Positions 8,663-16,401 of a stretch of 36,297 bases of DNA are shown here, piece by piece. A program made the translations under genes and the position numbers. The stretch is from Bifidobacteriaceae bacterium (GTDB lineage: Bacteria > Actinomycetota > Actinomycetes > Actinomycetales > Bifidobacteriaceae): NCBI GenBank assembly GCA_022649925.1, contig JALCOX010000012.1, positions 1 to 36,297 on the forward strand, in the 5' to 3' direction. The notes under the pieces were generated by a model. It did not search any database. It saw only the letters and a list, made by a program, of their open reading frames with translations, and was not told where the DNA came from. The first letter of the stretch is position 1. Each line of letters begins with the position of its first letter.

Positions 8663-9619
8663 TCACCTGCGCGGAACTCCGAACTCAGTCAACAACTTTT
8701 TGAAGTATGCAGGGTTCATGAGCTCGGCATAGCCAAACCGCAACAGTCGAACATCATAAATGGAGAGTCGCGATTCGCGCGCCTTCTCCTTCTCTAATAC
8801 CTGCTCAACCGTGAGACCATTCCTCATTCCCTCATCCACATACTTCTGCCGACCATCAAACTCTCCCACGATCTGAATGCCGTTGGGAAGGGTCCACATA
8901 AAATCGGCCCTGTAGCGCCGATGTGTCACGGGGTCATTGAAGGCAACTTGCAGCTGAGGGAGCGCAAACCCCAGTTCGTACATCAGTGCTCGTGCCTTGG
9001 ACTCGCCGCCGTTTTCTGAAAGTGGATCGATCAATGAAAATGCAAGCCTCGCACTCTCCACTCCCCGAAAGCCTCGGTGTTCATCGAGGAAATCCGCGAG
9101 TCGAGGAGAAGATACCCACCTCTTGCGCACGGCTTGGTCGCAGATGCCCAGACTCTCTTCGAGCGGAAGTGTCCGCGCGCAGTCGAAAAGCGTTCGCTCA
9201 ATGCTGCAGACTCTCACGCCCCGCAGCCTGAGATCGCTTTTTTCAGAATCATCGAGGTACGACTGAACGATTCCCGCTGGAGTATAAGAATGGGAGCGAG
9301 GTGGCACAGCTACCATCACCTGCGATAACAAGCGGAAGGTCCGAGTCACTCCATATAACCACGCCGCGCACGACCCACTGAGGATCCACTGCGGATGCAG
9401 TTTCGCCAGCGTCTTGATGACGCAATCACCCTTCTGCTCGTACGTCAATGAGGACCACTGCACCGTTCGCACATACACGCCTCGAGCCGGAGACATCACC
9501 TCGCCACATCTTAGCCGCCGCTGAATTGCTCTGCGTTGGGGCTCGGTAAAACAGCACAGGCCAAACCCGCTGGACTCGGCCTGCTCAAATGCGCGCCAAA
9601 GGTCTGCGTGAATCTTCAT
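8663..9619 (-). CDS. AbiEi/DUF559-like protein: winged-helix-type N-terminus, nuclease-like C-terminus
   Basis: 318-residue protein resembling the actinobacterial family annotated as type IV antitoxin AbiEi-like or DUF559. Residues 22-50 look like an AbiEi-type N-terminus (LCCFTEPQRRAIQRRLRCGE, then ARGVYVR). Residues 205-260 resemble Vsr/DUF559 endonuclease folds: Glu206, Asp239 in RYRADF and the GEFDG motif with Glu253 and Asp255, then RQKY. Cleavage activity is not proved, and no AbiEii-type toxin gene is adjacent. It stands alone between adhE and rpsJ. A perfect palindrome lies 40 bases upstream and a hairpin copy on each side. The ribosome-binding site is weak. Confidence 0.7.
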   Translation of the reverse strand: MKIHADLWRAFEQAESSGFGLCCFTEPQRRAIQRRLRCGEVMSPARGVYVRTVQWSSLTYEQKGDCVIKTLAKLHPQWILSGSCAAWLYGVTRTFRLLSQVMVAVPPRSHSYTPAGIVQSYLDDSEKSDLRLRGVRVCSIERTLFDCARTLPLEESLGICDQAVRKRWVSSPRLADFLDEHRGFRGVESARLAFSLIDPLSENGGESKARALMYELGFALPQLQVAFNDPVTHRRYRADFMWTLPNGIQIVGEFDGRQKYVDEGMRNGLTVEQVLEKEKARESRLSIYDVRLLRFGYAELMNPAYFKKLLTEFGVPRR

Positions 9620-9658
9620 GATTCCACGATGGCAGAATCACAGAGTTCAGCACTCAAT

Positions 9659-9679
9659 ATTCGACCACTGTGGTCGAAT
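9659..9679. promoter_or_regulatory. Perfect 21-bp palindrome (candidate operator)
   Basis: ATTCGACCAC (9659-9668), a single central T, then its exact reverse complement GTGGTCGAAT (9670-9679). It ends 40 bases upstream of the AbiEi/DUF559-like start codon, where a promoter would lie. AbiEi antitoxins are known to bind inverted repeats in their own promoters through their N-terminal winged helix, so autoregulation is a reasonable inference. Confidence 0.65.
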
Positions 9680-9704
9680 GTGCCGACCCACCTTCCTGCA
9701 TCTA

Positions 9705-9764
9705 TCGGAGAAAATCAGCCGCTGGGAAGCCGTTTAGCAGCTCTCACCGGCCGTTTTTCTCCGA
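9705..9764. repeat. 60-nt hairpin element, copy B
   Basis: Second copy of the element at 8592-8651, same length and orientation. Arm 9705-9721 pairs with 9748-9764 at 15 of 17 positions; an inner stem TGGGA (9723-9727) pairs with TCTCA (9742-9746). The pair T8606-A8637 in copy A is C9719-G9750 here, a compensatory change, and other differences keep G-T wobbles. It lies between the adhE terminator and the operator-like palindrome. Confidence 0.75.
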
Positions 9765-9783
9765 CAGGTGCGGGATGAAGCGC

Positions 9784-9818
9784 AAAAAGAAGGCCCGCAC
9801 CTTTCAGTGCGGGCCTTC
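9784..9818 (-). terminator. Intrinsic terminator of adhE
   Basis: A perfect 12-bp GC-rich stem (GAAGGCCCGCAC at 9789-9800 with its complement at 9807-9818, six-base loop) is followed on the minus strand by TTTTTGC. It starts nine bases after the adhE stop codon and ends that transcript. Confidence 0.92.
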
Positions 9819-9826
9819 GTACGCAA

Positions 9827-12580
9827 TCATTGGATGCGTTCAGATGCCTCGAGCAACGAGTCGGCACCTTCGCGATCTGCACGGCGCTGATGAGCCTCGG
9901 CGCGCGAGATACCGTAATATGCGGCAATCGCGATGTCCTTCATGTCCTGAATGTTGGGGACGCGAGGATTGGCGGGCGTGCACTGATCCTCGTAGGCACG
10001 CATGCCAATCTGGTCGAGCACCGACCAGAAGTATTCCTCATCAACGCCTGCGGCCTGGAAGGTTGCATCCATGCCGAGCTTGTTATCGCGGTAATCCTCC
10101 AACGCCTTCGCGTAGCTCTCCACACCCTCTTCAGGGGTGGCGGCAGGAAGTCCGAGGGACTTAGCGATGTCCTGATAACGTTCGGCCGCAACGTACTTGG
10201 AGTACTTTGGCCAGCTCGTCGCCTCATCGGGAACTTCGCCGTTGTAACGGACGACATAGGGCAGCAGGATCGAGTTGGTGCGACCGTGTGCGATGTGGCA
10301 CAGTGCGCCAATCGTGTGCGCCATACCGTGGCACATGCCCAGCATCGCCGAACCGAAGGCCATACCGGCGATGGTCGCAGCGTTGTGCATCTTCTCCTGA
10401 GCCTTCGGATTAGCCGAACCCTCGGAGACCGACGGCGCAAGGTTTTGCCAGATGAGCTTAACGGCGTGCAGCGCCAGCCCATCGGTGTAGTCGTTTGCGT
10501 AGACGGAGACGTAAGCCTCAGTGGCGTGCGTCAGGGCGTCGAAACCGGAGTCGGACGCCAGCCTGCGAGGCTGGGTGCGTGCGAGAACCGGATCCACAAT
10601 GGCGACAGAGGGCGTCAGGGCGTAATCGGCGATCGGGTACTTGTAACCGGTCTTGTGATCCGTGATGACAGCGAAAGGCGTGACCTCTGAGCCCGTACCC
10701 GACGACGTCGGCACAGCGACGAGCTTTGCCTTGCTCCCCAATGCGGGAAGCTTGAAGGCGCGCTTGCGAATGTCGAAGTACTTCTCACGAATATCGGAGA
10801 ACTCAATTTCGGGGTGTTCGTACAGCAGCCACATGATCTTCGCGGCATCCATGGGCGAACCGCCGCCGATGGCGATGATGGTGTCGGGTTGGAACTCGTC
10901 GCGCATCATGGCCGCACCGCGCTGAACCGTTTCCACAGAGGGCTCTGGCTCAACGTAGTCGATAATGCGATAGGTCACCTTGTTTGGACGTTGACGCAGC
11001 ATCGAAATGGCCTTCTCGATGATGCCCAGGTCCTCCATGACCTTGTCGCAGACGAACACGACACGGTTGACTCCCTCCATGTCGCGCAAGTACTGGATTG
11101 CATTCGGCTCGAAGTACGTCTTCGCCGGAATCTTGAACCACTGCATATTGTTGTTCCTCCGCCCAATGCGCTTGACGTTGATGAGGTTGACTGCCTGCAC
11201 GTTGCCCGCGACGGAGTTGCCGCCGTAGGAACCGCAGCCCAGCGTGAGCGAGGGAGCAATGGCGTTGTAGATGTCGCCGATACCACCCAGCGAGCTCGGG
11301 GAGTTCCACACGATGCGGCAGGCGTGCATGCGCAGACCGTACTCGCGGACGAGCTCCTCGTTGTCAGTGTGGATGGTGGCGGTGTGGCCGGCACCATGCA
11401 CAAGCATCTGCTCGCACTGCGTGAAGGCGTCTTCCTTGTCCTTCGCCTTCATCACAGCCAGGACCGGGGAGAGCTTCTCGAAGGTGAGGGGCTCGTTCTC
11501 GCTGATCTCGGAGCACTCTGCCGCCAGCACGGTGACGTCGTCGGGAATCGAGAAACCCGCCGCCGTGGCGATGTACTGAGGAGACTTTCCAGGAACCACG
11601 CTGTTGAGAACGTGCTGAGGAGCGTCGGCACCCGCGAAGGCGGTCTTGCCGAACATGTACTTCTCGAGCTTTGCCTTCTCGTCACCCTTGACGAAGTAGA
11701 CGTGGCGACGCTTCATCTCGGCAATCACGGCGTCATAGACGTCTTGGTCGACGATGGCACCCTGCTCGGTCGCGCAAATCATGCCGTAGTCGAAGTGCTT
11801 GGAGAGAACGATATCGTTGACGGCGCGCACCACGTCGACATCGCTGTCGATATAAGCGGGCGCGTTGCCGGCACCGACGCCAAGGGCGGGCTTACCAGAC
11901 GTGTAAGCGGCCTTGACCATGCCCGGACCACCGGTCGCCAGGATGGTGGCGACGCCAGGGGCGTGCATGAGGAAGTTCGTCGCCTCGATGGACGGATGAT
12001 CAATCCACTGAATGCAGTCCTCGGGCGCACCCGCCTCGATGGCAGCGTCGCGAACGATGCGTGCAGCCTCCGAGGAGCACTTCTGCGCGAAGGGGTGGAA
12101 GCCGAAGACGATGGGGCAACGAGTCTTCAGGGCGATGAGCGACTTGAAGATCGTCGTCGAGGTGGGGTTCGTCACCGGGGTGACGCCCGCAACGACTCCG
12201 ACGGGCTCGGCGATCTCGACGATGCCGGAGATGGAGTCTTCACTGATGATGCCGACGGTCCGCTGCTTGGCCAGATAGTTCGTCACGTGCTCGCAGGCGA
12301 AGATATTCTTGACGGCCTTGTCTTCGACACGGCCTCGGCCGGTCTCGTCCACCGCCAACTGCGCAAGCACGAGATGCTTGTTGAGGGCTGCGATGGAAGC
12401 CTTGGCCACGATGTGGTCCACCTGCTCCTGATCGAGTTCCTCGAACTTCTTGAGTGCAACGAGCGCCTTGTCGACCTTCTCGTTCACTTCTTTTTCGGCT
12501 GCAGCGGTCGCGTCCTGCTTTGCTTTCTGGGCGTCGTCCGCTGAAATGGTCCCGGACGCACTCTTCTTTGAAACGGCCAC
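9827..12580 (-). CDS. adhE: Bifunctional acetaldehyde-CoA / alcohol dehydrogenase
   Basis: 917-residue AdhE, which reduces acetyl-CoA to acetaldehyde and then ethanol with two NADH; the family forms filaments called spirosomes. The N-terminal aldehyde dehydrogenase domain carries GVGAGNAPAY (234-243) and catalytic Cys269 in GMICATEQ. The C-terminal iron alcohol dehydrogenase domain has GGGSPMD (572-578) and metal ligands Asp681, His685, His751 and His765, whose spacing matches E. coli AdhE. Length is slightly above the usual 870-890. The start is GTG at 12580 with GAGGAGG upstream; an extension of about 25 charged residues precedes the ALDH core. It is monocistronic, with a terminator downstream and an elaborate control region upstream. 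Confidence 0.97.
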   Translation of the reverse strand: MAVSKKSASGTISADDAQKAKQDATAAAEKEVNEKVDKALVALKKFEELDQEQVDHIVAKASIAALNKHLVLAQLAVDETGRGRVEDKAVKNIFACEHVTNYLAKQRTVGIISEDSISGIVEIAEPVGVVAGVTPVTNPTSTTIFKSLIALKTRCPIVFGFHPFAQKCSSEAARIVRDAAIEAGAPEDCIQWIDHPSIEATNFLMHAPGVATILATGGPGMVKAAYTSGKPALGVGAGNAPAYIDSDVDVVRAVNDIVLSKHFDYGMICATEQGAIVDQDVYDAVIAEMKRRHVYFVKGDEKAKLEKYMFGKTAFAGADAPQHVLNSVVPGKSPQYIATAAGFSIPDDVTVLAAECSEISENEPLTFEKLSPVLAVMKAKDKEDAFTQCEQMLVHGAGHTATIHTDNEELVREYGLRMHACRIVWNSPSSLGGIGDIYNAIAPSLTLGCGSYGGNSVAGNVQAVNLINVKRIGRRNNNMQWFKIPAKTYFEPNAIQYLRDMEGVNRVVFVCDKVMEDLGIIEKAISMLRQRPNKVTYRIIDYVEPEPSVETVQRGAAMMRDEFQPDTIIAIGGGSPMDAAKIMWLLYEHPEIEFSDIREKYFDIRKRAFKLPALGSKAKLVAVPTSSGTGSEVTPFAVITDHKTGYKYPIADYALTPSVAIVDPVLARTQPRRLASDSGFDALTHATEAYVSVYANDYTDGLALHAVKLIWQNLAPSVSEGSANPKAQEKMHNAATIAGMAFGSAMLGMCHGMAHTIGALCHIAHGRTNSILLPYVVRYNGEVPDEATSWPKYSKYVAAERYQDIAKSLGLPAATPEEGVESYAKALEDYRDNKLGMDATFQAAGVDEEYFWSVLDQIGMRAYEDQCTPANPRVPNIQDMKDIAIAAYYGISRAEAHQRRADREGADSLLEASERIQ

Positions 12581-12663
12581 GGGGTCCTCCTCTCATGGAA
12601 GAAAGACATGAAGCCAGCCACCAAGGGAAACCCCTTCGTAACCGCACTTCTTGGTTGGTTGGA

Positions 12664-12683
12664 AGTCTAGCGAAAATCGCTAG
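12664..12683 (-). promoter_or_regulatory. adhE -10 box overlapped by a perfect 17-bp palindrome
   Basis: On the minus strand TAGACT (12664-12669) is the best -10 box for adhE. It overlaps the palindrome CTAGCGA-AAA-TCGCTAG (12667-12683), whose seven-base arms are exact complements. A protein bound here would block polymerase, so it looks like a repressor operator. The bound factor is unknown; it does not match the Rex consensus, which would be the usual suspect at adhE. Confidence 0.6.
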
Positions 12684-12688
12684 TAAGC

Positions 12689-12704
12689 TGTGAGCTTTCT
12701 CACA
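12689..12704. promoter_or_regulatory. CRP/GlxR-type site, proximal to adhE
   Basis: TGTGAGCTTTCTCACA matches TGTGA-N6-TCACA exactly on both half-sites. Its centre is about 40-42 bases upstream of the transcription start predicted from the TAGACT box, the classical class II activator position. The six-base spacer excludes the Rex motif, which would need eight. Confidence 0.75.
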
Positions 12705-12740
12705 CAATTCCTCAGTTACGCTAGCATCTTTGAAGATCGA

Positions 12741-12756
12741 TGTGAAATCCCTCACA
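12741..12756. promoter_or_regulatory. CRP/GlxR-type site, distal to adhE, between adhE and glgX
   Basis: TGTGAAATCCCTCACA is a second exact TGTGA-N6-TCACA match, 52 bases (about five helical turns) from the proximal site. It lies about -92 relative to the predicted adhE start and about -84 relative to the glgX start codon, so it could serve both genes. Confidence 0.72.
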
Positions 12757-12820
12757 GTTCGTGTCGCACACATAATGCGGCTTTGTTCGGTACTGCTCCC
12801 CCACGCAGATTCCAGAATGC

Positions 12821-12832
12821 GAGAATGAAAGC
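12821..12832 (+). promoter_or_regulatory. Candidate leaderless -10 box of glgX
   Basis: GAGAAT (12821-12826) lies six bases before the glgX ATG. The same arrangement, GAGAAT-GAAA-x-x-ATG, precedes the SenX3-like gene at 35413-35424. The hexamer is only a partial match to TANNNT, so confidence is limited; GAAAG could instead act as a weak ribosome-binding site. Confidence 0.35.
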
Positions 12833-15130
12833 ATGAAGAGACCCCCACTCCACCGATACGCGACTCGCCCCGGATTCTTCCCCACCCCCGACGGAGGTGC
12901 CGATGCTGTCATCTGGTCAGAGAATGCCGAGCGCGTATGGTTCTGCGTCGTCGAAGATGCCTCTGGACCAAGTGCACTGCAGGCCGACGCTGTGACGGCC
13001 GACGACGCAACCCCACTCTTCGAGTTTGCAGCGCGGCACCGCGTCACCACCCGCGTCGTCACCCACGACAGTGGAGCCTACCGAGAGACTCTGTTCGCCA
13101 TGAATGGACCAAATTATGGACGATGGTTTGTCCACCTGCCCCACGCCTGGAGCGGCATGCGATACGGCTATCGCACGGACGGCCCGTGGGATCCCAAGAA
13201 CGGCCTGCGCTTCAACCCCTACAAATTCCTCATCGACCCCTGCTCGAAGGGCTTGGAAGGCCACGTTGAATACTCGGAGGCCCTTTTCGCTTATGACTGC
13301 GAACTCGACGAACGGCGAGGCACGGTATACGGCAACGCCTTCGGACAGATGAGCACGCGGGACTCGCTGGGCTCGGTCCCCTTCTCGGTCGTCATCGACG
13401 ACTCGGATACCGCAAAGCACGCGGCAGACCCGGAGCATCCGCACATCCCGTGGTCGAGCACCGTCCTCTACGAACTCCACGTCAAGGGCTTCACTCAACA
13501 GGCACCCTGGTTACCCGCGGAGCTGCGGGGAACCTACGCCGGGCTCGCCGACCCCCACACCATCAGCTATCTCAAGGGACTGGGTATCACCTCTGTAGAG
13601 TTGCTGCCCATCTTCGCAAAGCAGACGGAACCCTCCGTCCAAGCGAGAGGCAAGACCAATTACTGGGGCTACTCCACGCTGAACTACTTCACGGCAGAAC
13701 CCAGCTATGCAACCTCAGCGGCCCAGGAAGCCGGACCCGTGGCCGTGCGCCAGGAAGTCATCGAGATGGTACGCGGCCTGCACGAGGCCGGTATCGAGGT
13801 CATCCTCGACGTCGTCTACAACCACAGCTGCGAAGGTGGCGTTGACGGATACAGCCTCTGCTGGCGTGGCATTGACGCTCACAGTTACTATCGGCGCGAG
13901 CCCGACAATCCCGGTCGGCTCATCGATACCACCGGCACCGGCAACACCTTCGACTTCATGAACACCCACGTCATCACCGGGGCGGTGGATTCACTCCGCT
14001 ACTGGGCCAAGCGCATCGGCGTTGACGGCTTCCGTTTCGACCTCGCCGCCAGCTTGGGCCGCCTCGAATACGACTTCACCCCTCACCACCCCTTCTTCTA
14101 CGCGATTCGCGCCGATCAACTTCTCGGCAACCTCAAACTCATCATGGAACCGTGGGACTTGGGCGGCGGCGGGTGGAGAACCGGTCAGTTCGGACTGCCC
14201 TTCTCCGAGTGGAACGACCACTTCAGAGACTCGTCCCGCAAGTTTTGGCTCACCGACGCCGCCAAGCTGAGGGCCTCTCGCCCGGCCGAGGTTGGGATGC
14301 AGGAGATGGCGACGCGCCTGTGCGGATCCTCCGACCTCTTCGCCACCCAACCGGGGAGGGGAGCCGTGGCCTCCATCAACTACATCTGCTCCCACGACGG
14401 ATTCACCGCGGCGGACCTCACCCGCTACAACGCGAAACACAACGATGCCAACGGTGAAGACAACGAGGATGGAACGAGCCTCAACAACTCGTACAACTGT
14501 GGAATTGAAGGGCCAACGGACGACCCTGGCGTCATTCTCAAACGTCAGCGCGCCGTACTCAACTTCATGGGAACGCTACTTCTCTCGATGGGCACGCCGA
14601 TGATCTGCGCCGGCGACGAATTCGGGCGCACACAGCGCGGCAACAACAACGCCTACTGCCAAGATAACGACATCAGCTGGATCGACTGGTCGTGGATGGA
14701 GTCGGAAGAGCTGGGTTGGCAGAGGCAGCGATATGAGTCAGTCAAGGACCTCATCGCGGTGCGCAACCGCCTCGAGCAGTTCCATCACGACGCCTTTTTC
14801 ACCGTCACCTCGAGACTGGGGCTGCTCAAGCAGTCAAACAGAATTCAGTGGTATCTCGCAGACGGCACCACGCCCTCCGAATCCGACTGGTTCGATCGGG
14901 GGCAACGCAGCTTCATGATGCGGTTGCGCTCGCACGACCAAGACGCCCTTGTCTCCATCAATGGGCTCACCTCAGAAATACCGTTTTCGCTGCCCAGTGA
15001 CGCTCGCTGGAATCTGCTGTGGAGTTCGCAGCCCGTGGATCTCAGCGCTCAAGAACACCGGGAGGCGGCACAGCCGCAGCCTGTTGCGATTCCGCAGCTG
15101 ACCATCAGCCTCTGGGAACAGAAAGAATAG
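12833..15130 (+). CDS. glgX: Glycogen debranching enzyme (GH13, GlgX/TreX type)
   Basis: 765-residue enzyme that hydrolyses alpha-1,6 branches in glycogen trimmed by phosphorylase. An N-terminal carbohydrate-binding CBM48-like domain (about 1-180) precedes the GH13 barrel. The four GH13 motifs are present: DVVYNH (326-331), GFRFDLA with nucleophile Asp403, IMEPWD with acid/base Glu439, and SHDG with Asp522. The SWIDW block (EDxDxxWxxW region) also fits the family. Length is somewhat over the usual 650-720. It is divergent from adhE and shares its control region. No ribosome-binding site of good quality is seen. Confidence 0.95.
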   Translation: MKRPPLHRYATRPGFFPTPDGGADAVIWSENAERVWFCVVEDASGPSALQADAVTADDATPLFEFAARHRVTTRVVTHDSGAYRETLFAMNGPNYGRWFVHLPHAWSGMRYGYRTDGPWDPKNGLRFNPYKFLIDPCSKGLEGHVEYSEALFAYDCELDERRGTVYGNAFGQMSTRDSLGSVPFSVVIDDSDTAKHAADPEHPHIPWSSTVLYELHVKGFTQQAPWLPAELRGTYAGLADPHTISYLKGLGITSVELLPIFAKQTEPSVQARGKTNYWGYSTLNYFTAEPSYATSAAQEAGPVAVRQEVIEMVRGLHEAGIEVILDVVYNHSCEGGVDGYSLCWRGIDAHSYYRREPDNPGRLIDTTGTGNTFDFMNTHVITGAVDSLRYWAKRIGVDGFRFDLAASLGRLEYDFTPHHPFFYAIRADQLLGNLKLIMEPWDLGGGGWRTGQFGLPFSEWNDHFRDSSRKFWLTDAAKLRASRPAEVGMQEMATRLCGSSDLFATQPGRGAVASINYICSHDGFTAADLTRYNAKHNDANGEDNEDGTSLNNSYNCGIEGPTDDPGVILKRQRAVLNFMGTLLLSMGTPMICAGDEFGRTQRGNNNAYCQDNDISWIDWSWMESEELGWQRQRYESVKDLIAVRNRLEQFHHDAFFTVTSRLGLLKQSNRIQWYLADGTTPSESDWFDRGQRSFMMRLRSHDQDALVSINGLTSEIPFSLPSDARWNLLWSSQPVDLSAQEHREAAQPQPVAIPQLTISLWEQKE

Positions 15131-15145
15131 CCACACAAATACAAG

Positions 15146-15176
15146 AATCCCCGACCACCGTAAGTGATCAGGGATT
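15146..15176 (-). terminator. Terminator after rpsI
   Basis: AATCCCCGACCAC (15146-15158) and GTGATCAGGGATT (15164-15176) fold on the minus strand into a 13-bp stem with two G-U pairs and a five-base loop, followed by CTTGTATTTG. On the plus strand the wobbles become mismatches, so it mainly serves the rplM-rpsI transcript, not glgX. Confidence 0.7.
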
Positions 15177-15223
15177 GTCGTAAACGTTCGCCGGTGGGGC
15201 CCAGGAGCCCTCCAGCGAATTGT

Positions 15224-15715
15224 TTAGCGCTTCGAGAACTGAGGAGCGCGGCGGGCCTTGTGCAGACCGGCCTTCTTGCGCTCGACGACGCGCGCGTCAC
15301 GAGTCAGGAAGCCCTGCTTCTTGAGCGCGGCACGGTTTGCGTCACGGTCGATTGCGTTCAGTGCACGTGCAACACCCAGGCGGATCGCTCCAGCCTGACC
15401 GGTGATGCCACCGCCGTCAACGAGGACGACAATGTCGAACTTGTTCTCGAGCTTGAGCAGCACGATCGGCGAGTTGACCTCGCGCTGGTGCAGGCGGCTC
15501 GGGAAGTACTTCTCCAAAGTGCGGCCGTTGATGGTCCACTTGCCAGATCCGGGAATCAGGCGAACGCGGGCAACAGCTTCCTTACGACGGCCAGTGCCGT
15601 AGCCGGGAGCAATGAGAGAGGTTCCGGTGCCAGCGCCGGAGTTGGTCTCAGAAGTGAACGAGGTGAGTTCCTCAGCGGATTCCTGGACCTCGGGAGCTTC
15701 AGTCTTTTCTGCCAT
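15224..15715 (-). CDS. rpsI: 30S ribosomal protein S9
   Basis: 163-residue S9, whose C-terminal tail contacts the P-site tRNA. The core has [15 protein letters not shown], the [19 protein letters not shown] block and the invariant C-terminus [18 protein letters not shown] 45-residue acidic N-terminal extension is present, as in many actinobacteria. The ATG at 15715 is preferred because AGGAAAG lies nine bases upstream; an in-frame start at 15745 would overlap rplM. Confidence 0.97.
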   Translation of the reverse strand: MAEKTEAPEVQESAEELTSFTSETNSGAGTGTSLIAPGYGTGRRKEAVARVRLIPGSGKWTINGRTLEKYFPSRLHQREVNSPIVLLKLENKFDIVVLVDGGGITGQAGAIRLGVARALNAIDRDANRAALKKQGFLTRDARVVERKKAGLHKARRAPQFSKR

Positions 15716-15741
15716 TTCTTTACTCTTTCCTAGTCCTTGAC

Positions 15742-16191
15742 TCACTTGGCCTGCTGTGAGACCTGCTTGATCTCATAAGCGGTGGGCTTCTGAGCAGCAT
15801 ACGGATATTCGGAACCGGTGAAGACGCGCAGGCGAGAAAGCTGAACCTTCGCGAGCTTGTTCTTCGGGAGCATGCCCCTGACTGCAGTCTTGATCATGCG
15901 TGCAGGGTCATCGTTGATGAGATCTCCATACGAATACGCACGCAGGCCACCGGGATACCCGGAATGCGTGTAGATATTCTTCTCGGCCTTGTTGCCGGTA
16001 ATGGCGATCTTCTCGGCGTTGATGATGACGACGAAGTCGCCCGCATCAGCGTGAGGTGCGAAAGTGGGCTTCTGCTTACCGCGCAGGAGCTGTGCAACCT
16101 GAGTTGCGAGACGTCCAAGAACGACGTCCGTAGCGTCGACGATATACCAATCATGGGTCAGATCGTTCGGCTTCGGTGTGAAAGTTTTCAC
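15742..16191 (-). CDS. rplM: 50S ribosomal protein L13
   Basis: 149-residue L13, an early 50S assembly protein. It carries [16 protein letters not shown], the [18 protein letters not shown] block, [11 protein letters not shown] and [10 protein letters not shown]. The start is GTG at 16191, with AAAGG upstream. It forms an operon with rpsI, 26 bases downstream, the standard L13-S9 pair. A promoter at 16333-16360 leaves a leader of about 135 nt. Confidence 0.97.
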   Translation of the reverse strand: MKTFTPKPNDLTHDWYIVDATDVVLGRLATQVAQLLRGKQKPTFAPHADAGDFVVIINAEKIAITGNKAEKNIYTHSGYPGGLRAYSYGDLINDDPARMIKTAVRGMLPKNKLAKVQLSRLRVFTGSEYPYAAQKPTAYEIKQVSQQAK

Positions 16192-16220
16192 AGTTCAACC
16201 TTTTCTATATTGTGTTTCAA

Positions 16221-16244
16221 GCGTTTGTAGCGAGCTACGCACGC
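16221..16244 (-). promoter_or_regulatory. Hairpin in the rplM leader
   Basis: GCGT-GC-GTAGC-TC-GCTAC-AA-ACGC on the minus strand forms a nested stem about 30 nt upstream of the rplM start. In other phyla L13 leaders bind L13 for feedback control; whether this does is unknown. Confidence 0.35.
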
Positions 16245-16332
16245 CAATTTATCCGTGGGCTCCCTGGAAAGTCCCGGCCGGCGAGTGGGAACGCGCTTTC
16301 GACTAGACCCGAGGGAAACACAACAATCCTCA

Positions 16333-16360
16333 AGTGTATCGCGTTTACCGACGAAGTCAA
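16333..16360 (-). promoter_or_regulatory. rplM-rpsI promoter
   Basis: On the minus strand TTGACT (16355-16360), a 16-base spacer and TACACT (16333-16338) form a good SigA-type promoter. It lies about 140 bases upstream of rplM, in the gap after malQ. Confidence 0.7.
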
Positions 16361-16401
16361 AGCGTGCGTCTTCTGCCACGCGCCTCGCCCATCGGAACGG
16401 A

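Noticed and set aside
10814-12544. Long plus-strand open frame (576 codons) opposite adhE
   Set aside because: It is the mirror of adhE codon bias in a high-GC genome. Its composition is odd, it has no ribosome-binding site, and adhE has intact catalytic residues.
12689-12756. Rex (NADH-sensing) operators at adhE
   Set aside because: Half-sites resemble Rex, but the spacer between TGTGA and TCACA is six bases; Rex needs eight with TTGTGAA/TTCACAA. CRP/GlxR fits exactly.
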